A DNA stretch of 64,000 nt from NCBI GenBank assembly GCA_001600415.1, contig BCJX01000011.1:1109285-1173284 (forward strand). Direction: 5' to 3'. The notes under the pieces are model-generated. The model was not told the DNA's origin. It worked only from the letters and a program-made list of their open reading frames with translations, and made no database searches. A program made the translations under genes and the position numbers. Below are positions 33,682 to 44,436 of the stretch, one piece after another (position 1 is the stretch's first letter; each line of letters starts with the position of its first letter). Source of the DNA: Pascua guehoae. Taxonomy: Eukaryota > Basidiomycota > Tremellomycetes > Trichosporonales > Trichosporonaceae.

Positions 33682-34938
33682 CTAGGTCTTGAAAATAATG
33701 ATCAAGAACAGCAGGATGACAATCAGACCCACAATCGTGATTGTGCTCCCTACGTGGTCAGCTTTGGCAGCTCGCTGGCTCCCTCCTCGAACTCGCTGGC
33801 TCGCCTCACTCCTCCAACTCGCTGGCCCGTCTCGGTTCTCCAACTCGCTCAGCTCCGTACTTCTGTGTCTCCCCCATCATGCCTCCGCCACTTGCCACAT
33901 CACTCACCATGCTGCCTCGCGCCGTCGGCGACGGTATCCAGCCGCCTCCGCGCATGGTTCAACCTCGCCGCGGTCCGGTCCATCGCCTGGTCCGTCTCCT
34001 CGAGCAGCTCGTGGTGAATATCGAGCTCGTCGCCAATCTGCACAGACAGGTGATTTTGGCGCGTAATAGAGTGCGACAGGAGGTTGAGGCGCTCGTCTTG
34101 GTCTGCAAAGTCAGCCTCGGTGTCTCAGAATTTGAGATGCCGCACGCGACCAAGCCAGCCGCAGAGCGCACAGAGACACGCACCGTTGATCAACTGCTCC
34201 TGGTGCGACAACATCTCATGTGGTGTGGGCCCCGGTTCGTCTTCGTCGTCGTCATAGTCGCGGAACGGTTTCAACGACTGCGGTGCTGCGGGTTCAGGCG
34301 ATGCAGCGTTGTCCGAAAACGGTGACGTCTCCGCCATCGGTTCGTCGACTGGCTCGGGTGCGGGGCTTGGCTCGCTGGAGGTCAGTAACATGCTGTTTTG
34401 GTCCCTCTTGGCCGGTGTGAGGTCACGCCGTTGGCCGATGCAGTGACTGTGTAAAGCGCGTGGGAGGTGGTGTCTGCATGTGCACATTGTCGCCGTTCTA
34501 GCCAGGCCAGCGCGCCAGCTCGAGCTGTCGCTAGCATAGTGGCCGACATACAAGCCAGACGAACGAACGCTCGACAACACAATTAATACCCAACACGCAC
34601 CGTTTGTCACGAATGAGCGCCTTGGCCCGCTCACGCCCATCGTCGTCGGCCTGGAGCATATCCACGAGCCGGTCGTAGCGCGCCTCGAGCTCGCCGAGCG
34701 CCATGGTGTCTGCCCCGCTGCCCCCTTGGCTTCCGCCCAGCGCCAATCCGGTGCGTTCAAGAGAAGCCTCTTCGGACAGCTTGGCCAGGTCGCCACGAAC
34801 GGCCGTCAGTGTCCGCACGAGGCTGTGCGTCGACGCGGGCGAGGGCATGATGCCCAACGAGATGACGCGGCTCCGTTCCAGCAGCTGCGCCTGTGCGCTC
34901 GTGAGCCGGTTTGAGATGGAGGCGAGTTGGGTCGACAT
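33682..34938 (-). CDS. SYN8: Qc-type SNARE, SYN8/syntaxin-8-like
   Basis: Four exons, 34938-34601, 34374-34184, 34102-33908 and 33749-33682, give 263 residues. The N-terminal helical region is followed by an acidic, proline-rich linker. The SNARE heptads lie at about 178-235 (starting DQDERLNLLSHSITRQNHL and including IGDELDIHHELLEETDQAMD). A C-terminal membrane anchor (TITIVGLIVILLFLIIIF) ends three residues before the stop. This plan matches endosomal Qc-SNAREs of the Syn8 group, which pair with Pep12-, Vti1- and Ykt6- or Snc-type partners. In the central layer, where Q is usual, the aligned residue seems to be His. The last intron (33750-33907) holds several imperfect copies of aactcgctggc. 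Confidence 0.82.
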
Positions 34939-35422
34939 GGTGGGTGGGGTGTTGTCGAGTGGGAGAGTGGGAGAATGGCGATGTGGAGGGCCAACGATGG
35001 AGCAAGAGGGTCGCTGTGGATGCTGCTGTGGGTCGGTCACCTGAACACTTGGCTCTGCAGATGGATGCGGCGGGCACAGGTGCCTTGATGATGACGATCG
35101 AGCCACACCGCCCACCAGCCCGCAGCGCAGCCACGCATCACTAAATGGGGGGATGCATCAATTTCCTTGTGTGGGGTGGACGTGTCCGTCTCGTCGCGTT
35201 TCATGAGAACAACTTGAACAGTAGTCACCACAGTATTGTATACAACGTTCACCAACAAACATCACCACCCGTCACACGACTGCGAGACGCCCTTCTTGCC
35301 ACAACAAAGTGGTAGTCCAACTCCAGACAGTGAGCTACGGAAAGCCTTCTCGTCGGTAGCTCACACGCAGCCAGCTCGTCTTCACCCTCCTTTCCCTCCC
35401 CCACCCTCGCACATCACCCACG
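34939..35422. other. Divergent promoter region SYN8/OST4
   Basis: These 484 bp lie between two start codons on opposite strands. Pyrimidine-rich stretches precede OST4 (35375-35415). No further site can be named. Confidence 0.5.
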
Positions 35423-35536
35423 ATGATCTCGGACGGCACTCTGACCGACATCTCGAACGGACTCGGCATTACCGCCATGCTCCTCATTGTCGTCTACCAC
35501 TTTGTCGCCGTCAACGGCCGCCGGATGAAGGAGTAG
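35423..35536 (+). CDS. OST4: Oligosaccharyltransferase subunit Ost4 (37 residues)
   Basis: A single-exon mini-gene of 38 codons. The product starts MISDGTLTDISNGLGITAML and has one membrane helix (about residues 12-30). It ends VNGRRMKE. Length and layout match Ost4, where the human protein has 37 residues, begins with MITD and contains YHYVAVN; here the same place reads YHFVAVN. Ost4 stabilises the Stt3-Ost3/6 contact in the ER oligosaccharyltransferase for N-glycosylation. The gene is too short for common ORF filters. It marks the left border of the accessory island that follows. Confidence 0.93.
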   Translation: MISDGTLTDISNGLGITAMLLIVVYHFVAVNGRRMKE

Positions 35537-38500
35537 GCAACACATCCGCGTGCCGCGCGTGGCACCCCGACGATCACCCTCCCCTCGTGCCGTGTAATCG
35601 ACAGCGCGCGTACGTCCCAGGCAGCGGCCGGACGCAGTAGAGAAGTAGACATAGGATCAGCAACGCCTGAGAGGGTGCCATGTAAAGGCGGCACCCAGCG
35701 CCCGACTATAACAGTGTGGCACGGCAGTGCGGGCTGCACTGGTGCCGTGAATGTATTTGTATCACACCGGTACTCGAGCTCTCGAGACTTAACGCCGCGT
35801 ACTGTCGCCTCAGCCAGTCTCCTGTCGCCGCTCTGCGCTGAGGAACGGCGTATTGCGTGACTCGGGACCTGGAGCGGAAGGTCCATATCGTATCGGTGCA
35901 GTATCTTGACATAGGCTGGTACGCGGAAGAGCCGAGTTCGACTCTCGGTCAGGGAGAAGCGTTTCGGTTTTCAATGTCAACACGCAGCTCGCAGCCGATC
36001 AGAAGTGACACGTTGATAAAAAAACCGCACCGTTAGCCCAAAAGGGCGAGGCACATAATGACTCTATCAGTGGGAAGGAACATGGCCACCGTTGGGACCC
36101 AGTTTCAGCCATAACAACGCTTGACGCAACGACGCCTGGACCGAGATACGAGAACTGGCGAGCATGGCAAGCGACGCTTGGGGGACGGATGGCGGACTGT
36201 TTCGGGCTAGGTCCTTGAACTGTACGCAACGTTGAACCGGTCTCGAGGACGCGGTTATATGTTCCACTCTCGCCACTGCCGCACACTGGCCACACCCTCG
36301 CTCAACGACCAAACCCAGTGAGGACGGCGTTGTGCACAGAGGATCATGCTCCACGAGCAGCCTGACTTTGAACCCAGCACATTCGGCGGTAGGATGCATT
36401 GTACCTTGCCTTGTAGATATACCTTGGGCAAAAGTATAACATCAGTCTTCCGCTCTCGTACACCGCCACCTTGGTTTTACTCAATCCGTCCGGGCGTCAC
36501 GTACTTTGGACTCGCCACCCCCACGCGACAGTATAGGCGTCAATGACATCAACCTATACAAGGATTAGAATGGGGGGCGGTATCCCAGCACTACCTTTTG
36601 CCTCCAAGGCGGGTGGCCGCATCGGCCTGGCACAACAGTGGGTTGTTTCGCCTCGACTGTGGCGCCAGGGCCTGGGACCTGTATCCTCACGCTTTGGCAA
36701 TAGTGATTGTGGATGTTTTCAAACGGCGCTCTTGCTGAGCAGTGTCGACGGTCCGCATGAGAATCAAAAGGTGAATCGGTAGACGTAAGATCCGTCTCTG
36801 GTGTGCGGTTGCAAAGTTGCTCACCGAAGTTCTCGATGTGCAGGTCGCAAACGTCGCCCGCATTTTCGGCCACTTGCACGCAACGACAAACAATGACGTT
36901 GCGCTTTCCACATAGGACTGCTTGAGCTTACACTGCAGTTATGTGTATTTTTGTACGACGAAGGGCGTGCTGACACATACTCAAAGAGAGCGCAAAATAC
37001 CTTGGAGACACGCACTGACGGGTTCCTTCACATTGCCACGCAATATCATTCAATTATGTGTTATACCCCAATGAGTATCCCAAACCTTTGCAGGGCAAGC
37101 TGCGATCAATGCGGGATAAATACTTCAGTCGATCAGCATCTACGCGACGTCGAGTACTCTGCAATTCTGCGCATCAGTAGCGACTCCCGGTATCACGATA
37201 CCAGTATCCAAAGTGGGTGCTGCCACCTGTGTATATATTGTCAAACACAATCACTGCTACTGTACATACCAATGGCTGGCTGAACGCGATGTGGGAGCAT
37301 GCGCTACTCTGTTGTGGAATCTAGGGAATAGAGTATCATGAAGGGGAGATATTAGGTAGTACGTTCGCGCGGCGCCGCGAGGTTGTCACTATTACAACAT
37401 AACCAACTTGCACGACGTGCTCTGGGCTACATCGAGCGGGCGAGCCGTTGTCGATGCACATCAGACTCATCCCGGTTGATGCACCCATCGACTAACCAGA
37501 GGGGTACTTACACGTTCCCCACGTGTAAATCGAGCGTTCAAGGACCCGGTGTGCTCGCAGTCGCACTCCCAGTGGAGATCCACACTCAGCGTATGACACA
37601 CAGTGCGGTGTCATAATGCGCTCGACGCACCACAGCACGATCATTGACACCGCCAATTTTGAGGTATCCGCTAACGGCCTCACCGATCTATTCGAGCTGG
37701 GGTACGGTGCCGCGCTCATGTCGAGTGGCGAGCACGGGGCTGCTCTCGAGGGGAATTGAATGCGACGACCTGGCAGAACTCTGCGTTTGCGTTTCACCCT
37801 TACGCCTGGCTGTTCCCCTGATTGGGTTGGTGGTGGTGTTGTAGAAGGAAACACTACAGTGCTAATCTGTCTGTGACGGGTCTGGGATGTGGTGAGAGTG
37901 CTTTACATACCATAGAAGCAGCTCTTTGCACGATTCTGGATTACTTCAGAGTAGTGTTAGCCCCACAATGCGCCGCTCAAAGTGGACCAGAAGCTCACCA
38001 CCGCGAATTGTTTCAAGGCTCCAGGTTTGTACAGGCCTTACCACCGGCGCCTTTTAGCCACCTTCGCCATCCCGCCTACAGTGCTTCTAGAAAAAGCGTG
38101 GATCAGCCACCATTGCATGATGGGTGCGGGTAGGCATTCCAGTAGGTTCAGCTTGCCGCCCAGCGGTCAGTCAAGGTCAGGCACCCAGTGGTTTCTTTCA
38201 TAAGGAACGAGGACGAAACGCGGCCCCAGCTTCGGGACAGGTCCAGAAACCTTGAGCCCTACCGTTCCCCTGGCTCGACCAGTCAGTTGAGTTGCTTGGC
38301 ACTTGAGTTGTAGGTGCAACAAGGCTACGTCCTGCAGTGGTGTTTGCGAGTGCCAAGCTCCAACACGACCCTAGTCGTTTCATCATCTTTACCGCCGCGC
38401 ACTGCTAGTTGTAATTTTGTTTGTATAGATTGACCGGGCGGTGCTCTGACTACTACTGTACTTGTAGCTCTACCACCAAATGCAGGGAGACATGTGTGAG

Positions 38501-38657
38501 TGACAAAGGCACCAGTCCACTTCAGCGCAATGAAGACACGGGCGGTATATGACCACACCACACACACAGTAGCAGCGAGACTTGGCTTCCTTTCTTGTCC
38601 TTTCCTTCTTTCACATCTTCCACCACCAATAGCGTGAATATCGCCAGCACCGCCAAC
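35537..38657. other. Gene-poor accessory stretch
   Basis: About 3.1 kb with visibly lower GC than the flanking genes. Only short, unrelated open frames are present. A tRNA-like relic (35882-35956) is the one structured element I can support. The right end is the promoter side of the broken glycoprotein paralogue. Much of it may be decayed repeat sequence. Confidence 0.5.
35882..35956 (+). pseudogene. tRNA-like relic (Asp/Glu type)
   Basis: A perfect T-arm is present: stem ccgag/ctcgg (35932-35936 with 35944-35948) around the loop ttcgact, which makes an intact B box. A D-arm-like gtat...gtat lies about 40 nt upstream. The 3' side continues tcaggga, the usual acceptor strand of eukaryotic Asp/Glu tRNAs, but the 5' strand (tccatat) pairs with it poorly, and no proper anticodon stem forms. 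It is therefore read as a decayed tRNA, not a working gene. Confidence 0.4.
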
Positions 38658-39262
38658 ATGGCGATATCTCTCATCCTTCCCTACATCCTCGCTGTTGTCG
38701 TTTACCCGTGGGTCGCAACCGGACAACGGCAACCCTTTACCCCAAACCTCTTCTTCAATTGGACCACCAGTGTTGTCGACCCCATCAATAACTGGTACGA
38801 CACTGCACCCAACTCGGACGGCGATCGATCGTCCCCGTATCGACAGTGGAACGTGACGTTTGACGGGTCACCATGGGCGAATTACGCGCCAGGAATGGTA
38901 GGCATAGGAGTGCCAATGAGAACCAGTGGACCTGTCGCCGGTCTGACAATCAATGTGACACTGCAAAACAGTCTTATACACACGGAGAATGCTTCAGTCT
39001 CTTCTCAGGTACAATCATCGGCGTGGTACGTCCGCGGTAACTGGGACGCGGGACCCTACCCAATTGACGACAACAACGTCTGGTTTCTGGACAATAAGGC
39101 CGTCTATTCGGCTGTAACAGGCTCCCGGGAGGTAGAGATCGCGGCAGATGTTTGGGCATCCCATGACTACATGTTGAGTGCGATGAGTGGCAACTCCACG
39201 ATCCATGCAATCACCTATACCCTGGGAATGAGGACAGACGCGTGAGTTCAAGACGCCATGTG

Positions 39263-39804
39263 TGTTATGACTATGACTAGTCATACCCACCGAGTACATA
39301 CATTATTCAATACACATTGTAGTACAATTAGCAATGACCTTAAGTCATTGCCCAGGGCACTTCATCGAAGAGTCTTCATTGACATATCTTCATTGAACAA
39401 CTTCATCGGAGATCCTCAATGAAGATCTTCATTGAGGATCTTCATCGAAGCCCTGTCATAGTGTAGAAGGGTGTTCACTCGTGGAATAGCCTTCGTCCCA
39501 AAAGGTATATAAGCTGACCCTTGGGGGCTCTTTCCCCCCAAGGATCAATTCTCATATGTTACACTGTAGTGTGTTTGCCACCCAGCAAAGCACTACAAGG
39601 TCACACCGTAGTTAGACATACACCACAAAACGACGCCTAGACATACACTATTGCCTGCCACATAGCGGAGATCCTTCCAGGCTTTCTTCCGTCCTCAACC
39701 CTCGGACATTCCGTCCTCAGGCTTGACCGTCTGTCGCCTGCTCACGACCCAACTCTCCTGTCCACCTGTCCTGGACTTGTGACTGCCAGAGTCAGGTCGT
39801 AACA
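39263..39804 (+). mobile_element. Solo LTR 1 (542 bp) in the first intron
   Basis: The element starts TGTTATGAC and ends GTCGTAACA, an imperfect 9-bp terminal inverted repeat of the TGTTA...TAACA type seen in Ty1/copia-like LTRs. It is flanked on both sides by the 5-bp duplication ATGTG (39258-39262 and 39805-39809). A TATA-like ggtatataag lies at about 39503-39512. There is no internal coding region, so it is a solo LTR. Taking it out with one ATGTG leaves a 38-nt intron with normal borders. Orientation follows the TATA-like site and is tentative. Confidence 0.85.
39411..39440. repeat. Perfect 30-bp palindrome inside LTR 1
   Basis: The 30 bp read identically on both strands (halves gatcctcaatgaaga and tcttcattgaggatc). 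Degenerate copies of cttcatcgaag and cttcattga surround it (39360-39450). Confidence 0.95.
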
Positions 39805-40192
39805 ATGTGTGTCTGTCTGACCCCAGGCCGTCATTTGACGAGGTTAGAACGACCGTGGACTACGTGGTCATGGATGATGACTCAATCAACCCGGCTATGG
39901 GCTTCGACTTGGGAGATGATGGCTACGATTGGATTGTGTCAACCGCTATCAGTGGTGTAGGTGCGTTTGACTTTACCCGATGTACACATTAACCTTCAGG
40001 TGGCCAGGAGCCACTAAAGTACCCTTGCCTGGTGGGAAACAACTCCATCGGGGGGGCACATGTTTCGATGTCCATCTCTCCGAACACATCGTTTATTGTC
40101 GTCAACGGAATGGTTGGCCCCGACCATGATGAGTACTGGTACAAGATGTCTCCGCCATCCCCCGAGGAAGACAAAAGTCCAAAGATCCCGAT

Positions 40193-40579
40193 TGTCACGA
40201 ACCGTACCATGGAGTATACCTCCGCCCCTTCCGAATTCCTTTCGGACGCGTTGAATCATATTCGGTTCGTGACGTCACTCGTGCCTGAATCAACCTCAGG
40301 TGATGCCCCGATACAAGTACCCACGACCATCCCTGGGCATCCCCAGAGAATTGTTCTTTTTGTTTCTTTCCCTTTCTAGTATCTCTACTAGCCTCTCTGC
40401 ACCCTTGTCACCCTCAATCCACCTCTTACGAACCCCTAGGACCCTCTGAGTGCGACAAGAGACCTACATGACTCATCAGCGTCGCTTCGCTCTCTCTGCG
40501 GAGCAAACTCTGTACCGAACTTCCTTCGGTATCCCTGAACCTCGCTTCGGTCTACTCGCAGCCGAATCGGGTCATAACA
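40193..40579 (-). mobile_element. Solo LTR 2 (387 bp) inside an exon
   Basis: The insertion is bounded by TGTCACGAACCG and CGGGTCATAACA and flanked by the duplication CCGAT (40188-40192 and 40580-40584). Read from the minus strand it begins TGTTATGAC, the same nine bases that start LTR 1, so it probably lies in reverse orientation. Removing the element plus one CCGAT joins the broken exon in frame. No coding region is inside. Confidence 0.82.
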
Positions 40580-41530
40580 CCGATCAACGCCTACAACTTG
40601 TGGGTGGCACCCGCCACACTCTTCTTCGTTACTCTTGACCCTTCCGTGAAGTATACTTTGGAAGTCACCTGTAGGTGTGCAGAGGGTATCCACAGTGTAA
40701 CATCCTACTCGAGCCTCTAGTAGGTAGATACAGATTCCTTGAGAGCAGAAGTTGTCTGACGTTGACAGCTCCGACGTTGAAAACAACGGGACCATCCCCA
40801 ACAGCACAACTGGGGAGGATGCTCCTAACATGTCCACCGGGGACCCAGAGTCCGACAGTCCGAACTTGGGTCCTATTCTTGGCGGCGTGGTGAGTGCATT
40901 GGTACCTTCCAAGGCCTTTGTCCTGACATGTGTACCAGATTGGCGGCGTGGGTGGAGCCATTGTGGTTGTTGGTCTCGTCTTTCTCTGTCTCCGTTCAAG
41001 GAGAAACCGCTCTCGCGCACCCGACGTCACGGCATTCGAGGTCGACCAGGATGCCGCTGATAATTTGGCTCCATACATCACCAGAGACAAAAACGAGGGT
41101 GCAGCTGGCATGGGCCACATTGGTGATACATCTGGCGAGATGGGGTCCCACCAGTACGTGACTGCCGATGGAAAATGCCGAATGCTTATCATAGACCCAG
41201 GCATCTTCCGAGTTCAAAGTCGCCAGCTGTTTCCCCCAGATCAGCTGTAACTGCAGCCATTTCGTCGCCCACGCCGGTCGCTCCCTTGGATGAGATAAAA
41301 TCGAGCATTCTTGCCCTTTTCCCCCTGGGCCGATCGCAACGCGGACAGGACTTTATGCAGCACGAGGACGCCGGCGCAGCCGAAATCGACCAGATTCCGC
41401 CAAGCTACAATCCCCAGTGGCTGTCGGCGGCCAATCCTCAGGCTGGCCACTCGAACGGATCATCTTCGACTGGGTCATCGACTGGATCCTCGACAACGTC
41501 CACCGCCAAACCCCCCAGAGGGCAGTAGCT

Positions 41531-41586
41531 AGTCAACAATACCGAGTCAACAATACCGAGTCAACAATACTGAGTCAACAATACCG
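41531..41586. repeat. Tandem 14-mer, four copies
   Basis: The unit agtcaacaataccg is repeated four times, with one substitution in the third copy. It starts two bases after the stop codon of the broken glycoprotein paralogue. Confidence 0.95.
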
Positions 41587-43190
41587 AGTTCTTAATGCAG
41601 CAAGGATGCAAGCCAGAAATGCTCCTAAGCGGCAGCTGGCACGCCTTGGTCAATCCCTGGTCAGTTGACGTCAACCTCCTGTTGCCACCAGCAACCTTTC
41701 GAATGCTAAATTCTAACGCCTGTGGAGGGACCCAGACTGCGATGTGTGTTCGTAGTTCAATATTCCCTAACATCACACGTTAACGTCTCGAGGAGGTGGT
41801 GTGCCACAGTAGTGCAGGTGAAAGAAATGGCACAATGAGGAGGTTTAAGCCGCATGGGTGGGAGGAGGTATTACTTGAAAGCCGTTGGCGCAGCCTTGAC
41901 CTTTTCTTCTCCCGCCAGTGGGCATGGCCGCAATGGCAATCCTTGGACTCATCGCACAGCCAATGATCAGGAGGGAACGTGCTGCAAGTTCATTTCAAAG
42001 ATGGATGCCTCATGTCCACGCTCAGTTCGGCAAGCACTTCAGCGATTCCATCTCCTGTCAGAGGTACAAAGTGTCCGCTTACCCAGATGGAGCTCGATCA
42101 CCAATCGTCATACAGTAGTACCGAAAGTGACTGCGTGTGTGGTGATGGATGCTGCTGGCCAAAGTCAATCTGGACATCCCCGGCGGCTTAGAGTAATTTA
42201 CTGCCTCGACAACAGGACGGCACCCTAATCCGGGCAATCTACAACTGTAATGGAAGAGTTTCGTTCGGGACACGACCCAACAGCAGACGAGAGCTCAAGT
42301 CTACTGTAGTTACCCTAGACCCTCAAAACATCGAATTAACTAGTACCACTGGCCACACAAGGACCATTGCGATCAATCGAATGCCGTCGATGGACATTCG
42401 ACAGTGAAGAAGTACAGGTATGTCCGAAAACGTCATGAGACCACCACATTGAGATCAGGAGGCGCACGGCTCATACACAGGCTGACGGGCAGGACATGTG
42501 GGATACAACAAGCAGGAAACATTCCTGTGCCCATTTGCTGTGCCATTGCATTGGTCTAGAGACTGTCCACGTGTAATATCGACTAGACTGAGCTTAAGGT
42601 GGCAGTCTTAAGACTATCGGGACGCACCCAGGTGCGACCGGAAAGTATTGAGGCAGTCATATTGAGCTCAGTTTCCGCTCCTTTCTCGGGCTGCGCACAG
42701 GAGGTGCAGGATAAGGCTTGCAAGCAATGTTATCAAAGGAGACATGCTGTCACATATAGTACCATACCATGGGGTGGATCCAGAGGCAGTCCATGTACAG
42801 TCTCGCATGCGCCAAAACTTGCAGTGGCAGTCCCAATTCTTTCCGGTGGCACCTGTGACAGCTCACGTTGGTGGTCTGGATAGGCCGTCATGGCGGTTCG
42901 ACATAGCTGGGCTCAGGTCGTACTCGCAACCAATGGGGACTGCAGTCCCCTATTGTCCACACTCGTTGCACCTCATCCACTGAGGGGTGCATCAATGCAT
43001 GCAGGGACAACCTACCGTTCGTGGAATTATGACAACAGTATGTGGCTCTGGGTCATACCTGGGGTTACGACCGGGTATGCATACTTTCCCACGGTGGACG
43101 CCTCACCCTGGGGCCATTTGTTTTCCGTGTTCGCGCCTTCTTTAGGTTGACCACAATCGTTTCCCTTCCTTGTTGTCATCCATCTCTACA
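41587..43190. other. Gene-poor accessory stretch
   Basis: About 1.6 kb without a recognisable gene forms the right part of the low-GC island. Open frames are short and not conserved in appearance. The last 100 bp is the CBC2 promoter side. Confidence 0.5.
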
Positions 43191-44082
43191 ATGTCCCACG
43201 TCGTCGCACCTTTGGACCTGCCATCAAGCTACAAGGACAGCCAGTCCGAGGTTTGTGTCTTTTGCTCTGCCGTCTCTACCGTTTAGCTGACCGCCAGCTC
43301 GACCGCGAGACGGAGCGCCGGTTGCTGGCTTCCTCGACGACGCTGTATGTTGGCAACCTGAGCTTCTACACGACCGAGGCACAGATATATGAATGTGCGT
43401 AAATGTTGCCACATGCTCTGACTCATCTATGCACCGTCTCTGACACGCAGTGTTTGGCACCTGTGCCCAGCCCGAGGAAGGCGGCGGCATCAAGCGGTAC
43501 GCCGCCAACCCACCTCTACGTTGGCCTCTACTGACCCCGTTACAGTGTGATCATGGGTCTTGACCGCCACCAGAAGTGAGACTTTGCTTTTACCTCGTTT
43601 CAGCTCTGAACCCAACTAACCCCCGCAGGACGCCGTGCGGCTTTGCCTTTGTGGAATACTACCTGCACGCAGAGGCGGTCGCGTGCCTGCGGTACATTTC
43701 GGGCACAAAGCTCGACGAGCGCATCATCCGCTGCGACCTCGACCCGGGATACAAGGAAGGGCGTCAGTTTGGCCGTGGCCGGAGTGGTGGGCAGGTGCGC
43801 GACGAGTTCCGGCAAGAGTACGACAGCGGGCGCGGCGGGTGGGGCCACCAGCGCCTCGAGCTCGAGCGGCGGCAGCAGGAGCAGGACCGCCTCCGTACCC
43901 AGATCCAGTTTGACACGTATGCGTCCATGGGCCAGGGTCTCGGACAGGCCGGCGCAGACGTGCCCACGGGTGAGGCGGCCGAGCGCTACAAGCGTGCCAG
44001 GAGCGAAGAAGACTTTCGCCGAGACGACGACGACGACGACGACGACCGCAAGCGCTTCCGCGACGAGCGCGACGATGAATAG
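43191..44082 (+). CDS. CBC2: Nuclear cap-binding complex subunit 2
   Basis: Five exons, 43191-43250, 43298-43394, 43451-43496, 43546-43575 and 43629-44082, give 228 residues. The N-terminal YKDSQSE and the RRM (about residues 35-113) carry RNP2 (TLYVGNLSF) and RNP1 (CGFAFVEYY). The segment [31 protein letters not shown] is the family hallmark and holds the cap-stacking and basic contacts. The C-terminus is arginine- and aspartate-rich. With CBC1 it binds the m7G cap of nuclear transcripts for splicing, export and 3' end formation. Exon 4 has just 30 nt. The first intron has a weak donor (GTTTGT), but phase and homology support it. Confidence 0.95.
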
Positions 44083-44436
44083 AGGCGCGGGGTGTAGATG
44101 GCAGACTGCATGTGCATATGTATACGTTGGACGTGGCATGTGCCCAGATACACAAGGTGTATACAATGTGGCCTATCTGTGCATTGCGAGCGTCTCTGGA
44201 AACAAGTACGAGATGTGGACAGCGGCCAAGAGGACCTGGACCTGGACGTGGGTGGTATTGATGGCTGGACGGAAGCAAATTGGTTGGTTGGTTTCGGATG
44301 TCCGCCTACCGCCCGCCCTCTGCCCTCGTCCCGTTCTCCAGTGATCGACCTGCCTGCCCTCTCCGCCGACCCCGGTCGCGCTCGAACACTCTCCCACCAC
44401 CCCCTCTCGCATCTCGGACAAGTCTAGATAAACAAA
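44083..44436. other. Intergenic, promoter side of MIC19
   Basis: Plain sequence lies between the CBC2 stop and the MIC19 start on the plus strand. No element is recognised. Confidence 0.5.

Larger units (their letters stand above)
38658..41528 (+). pseudogene. Broken paralogue of the 1-2905 glycoprotein, hit by two LTRs
   Basis: The gene begins with a signal peptide (MAISLILPYILAVVVYPWVA) and an aromatic, N-glycosylation-rich ectodomain. Recognisable exons are 38658-39241, 39827-39960, 40000-40192 continued at 40585-40668, about 40749-40889, 40939-41153 and 41195-41528. A membrane helix (IGGVGGAIVVVGLVFLCL) follows, then a basic RSRRNRSR stop-transfer and a tail with PPSYNPQW. The match to the intact paralogue is clearest at VAPATLFFVTLDPSVKYTL against CTPQAIMFMAALDPEQDYTF. 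A solo LTR fills the first intron (39263-39804). A second LTR (40193-40579) interrupts an exon. The junction between 40669 and 40749 could not be resolved, so further damage is possible. Confidence 0.75.

Noticed and set aside
40436..41020. A 194-codon minus-strand frame across LTR 2 and the glycoprotein pseudogene
   Set aside because: It crosses the LTR border and the opposite coding strand and has no retroelement protein motif, so it is chance.
42890..43150. A possible third glycoprotein fragment (SWNYDNSMWLW)
   Set aside because: Resemblance to the TWNVSYDNWPW stretch of the first gene is too short, and nothing around it aligns.
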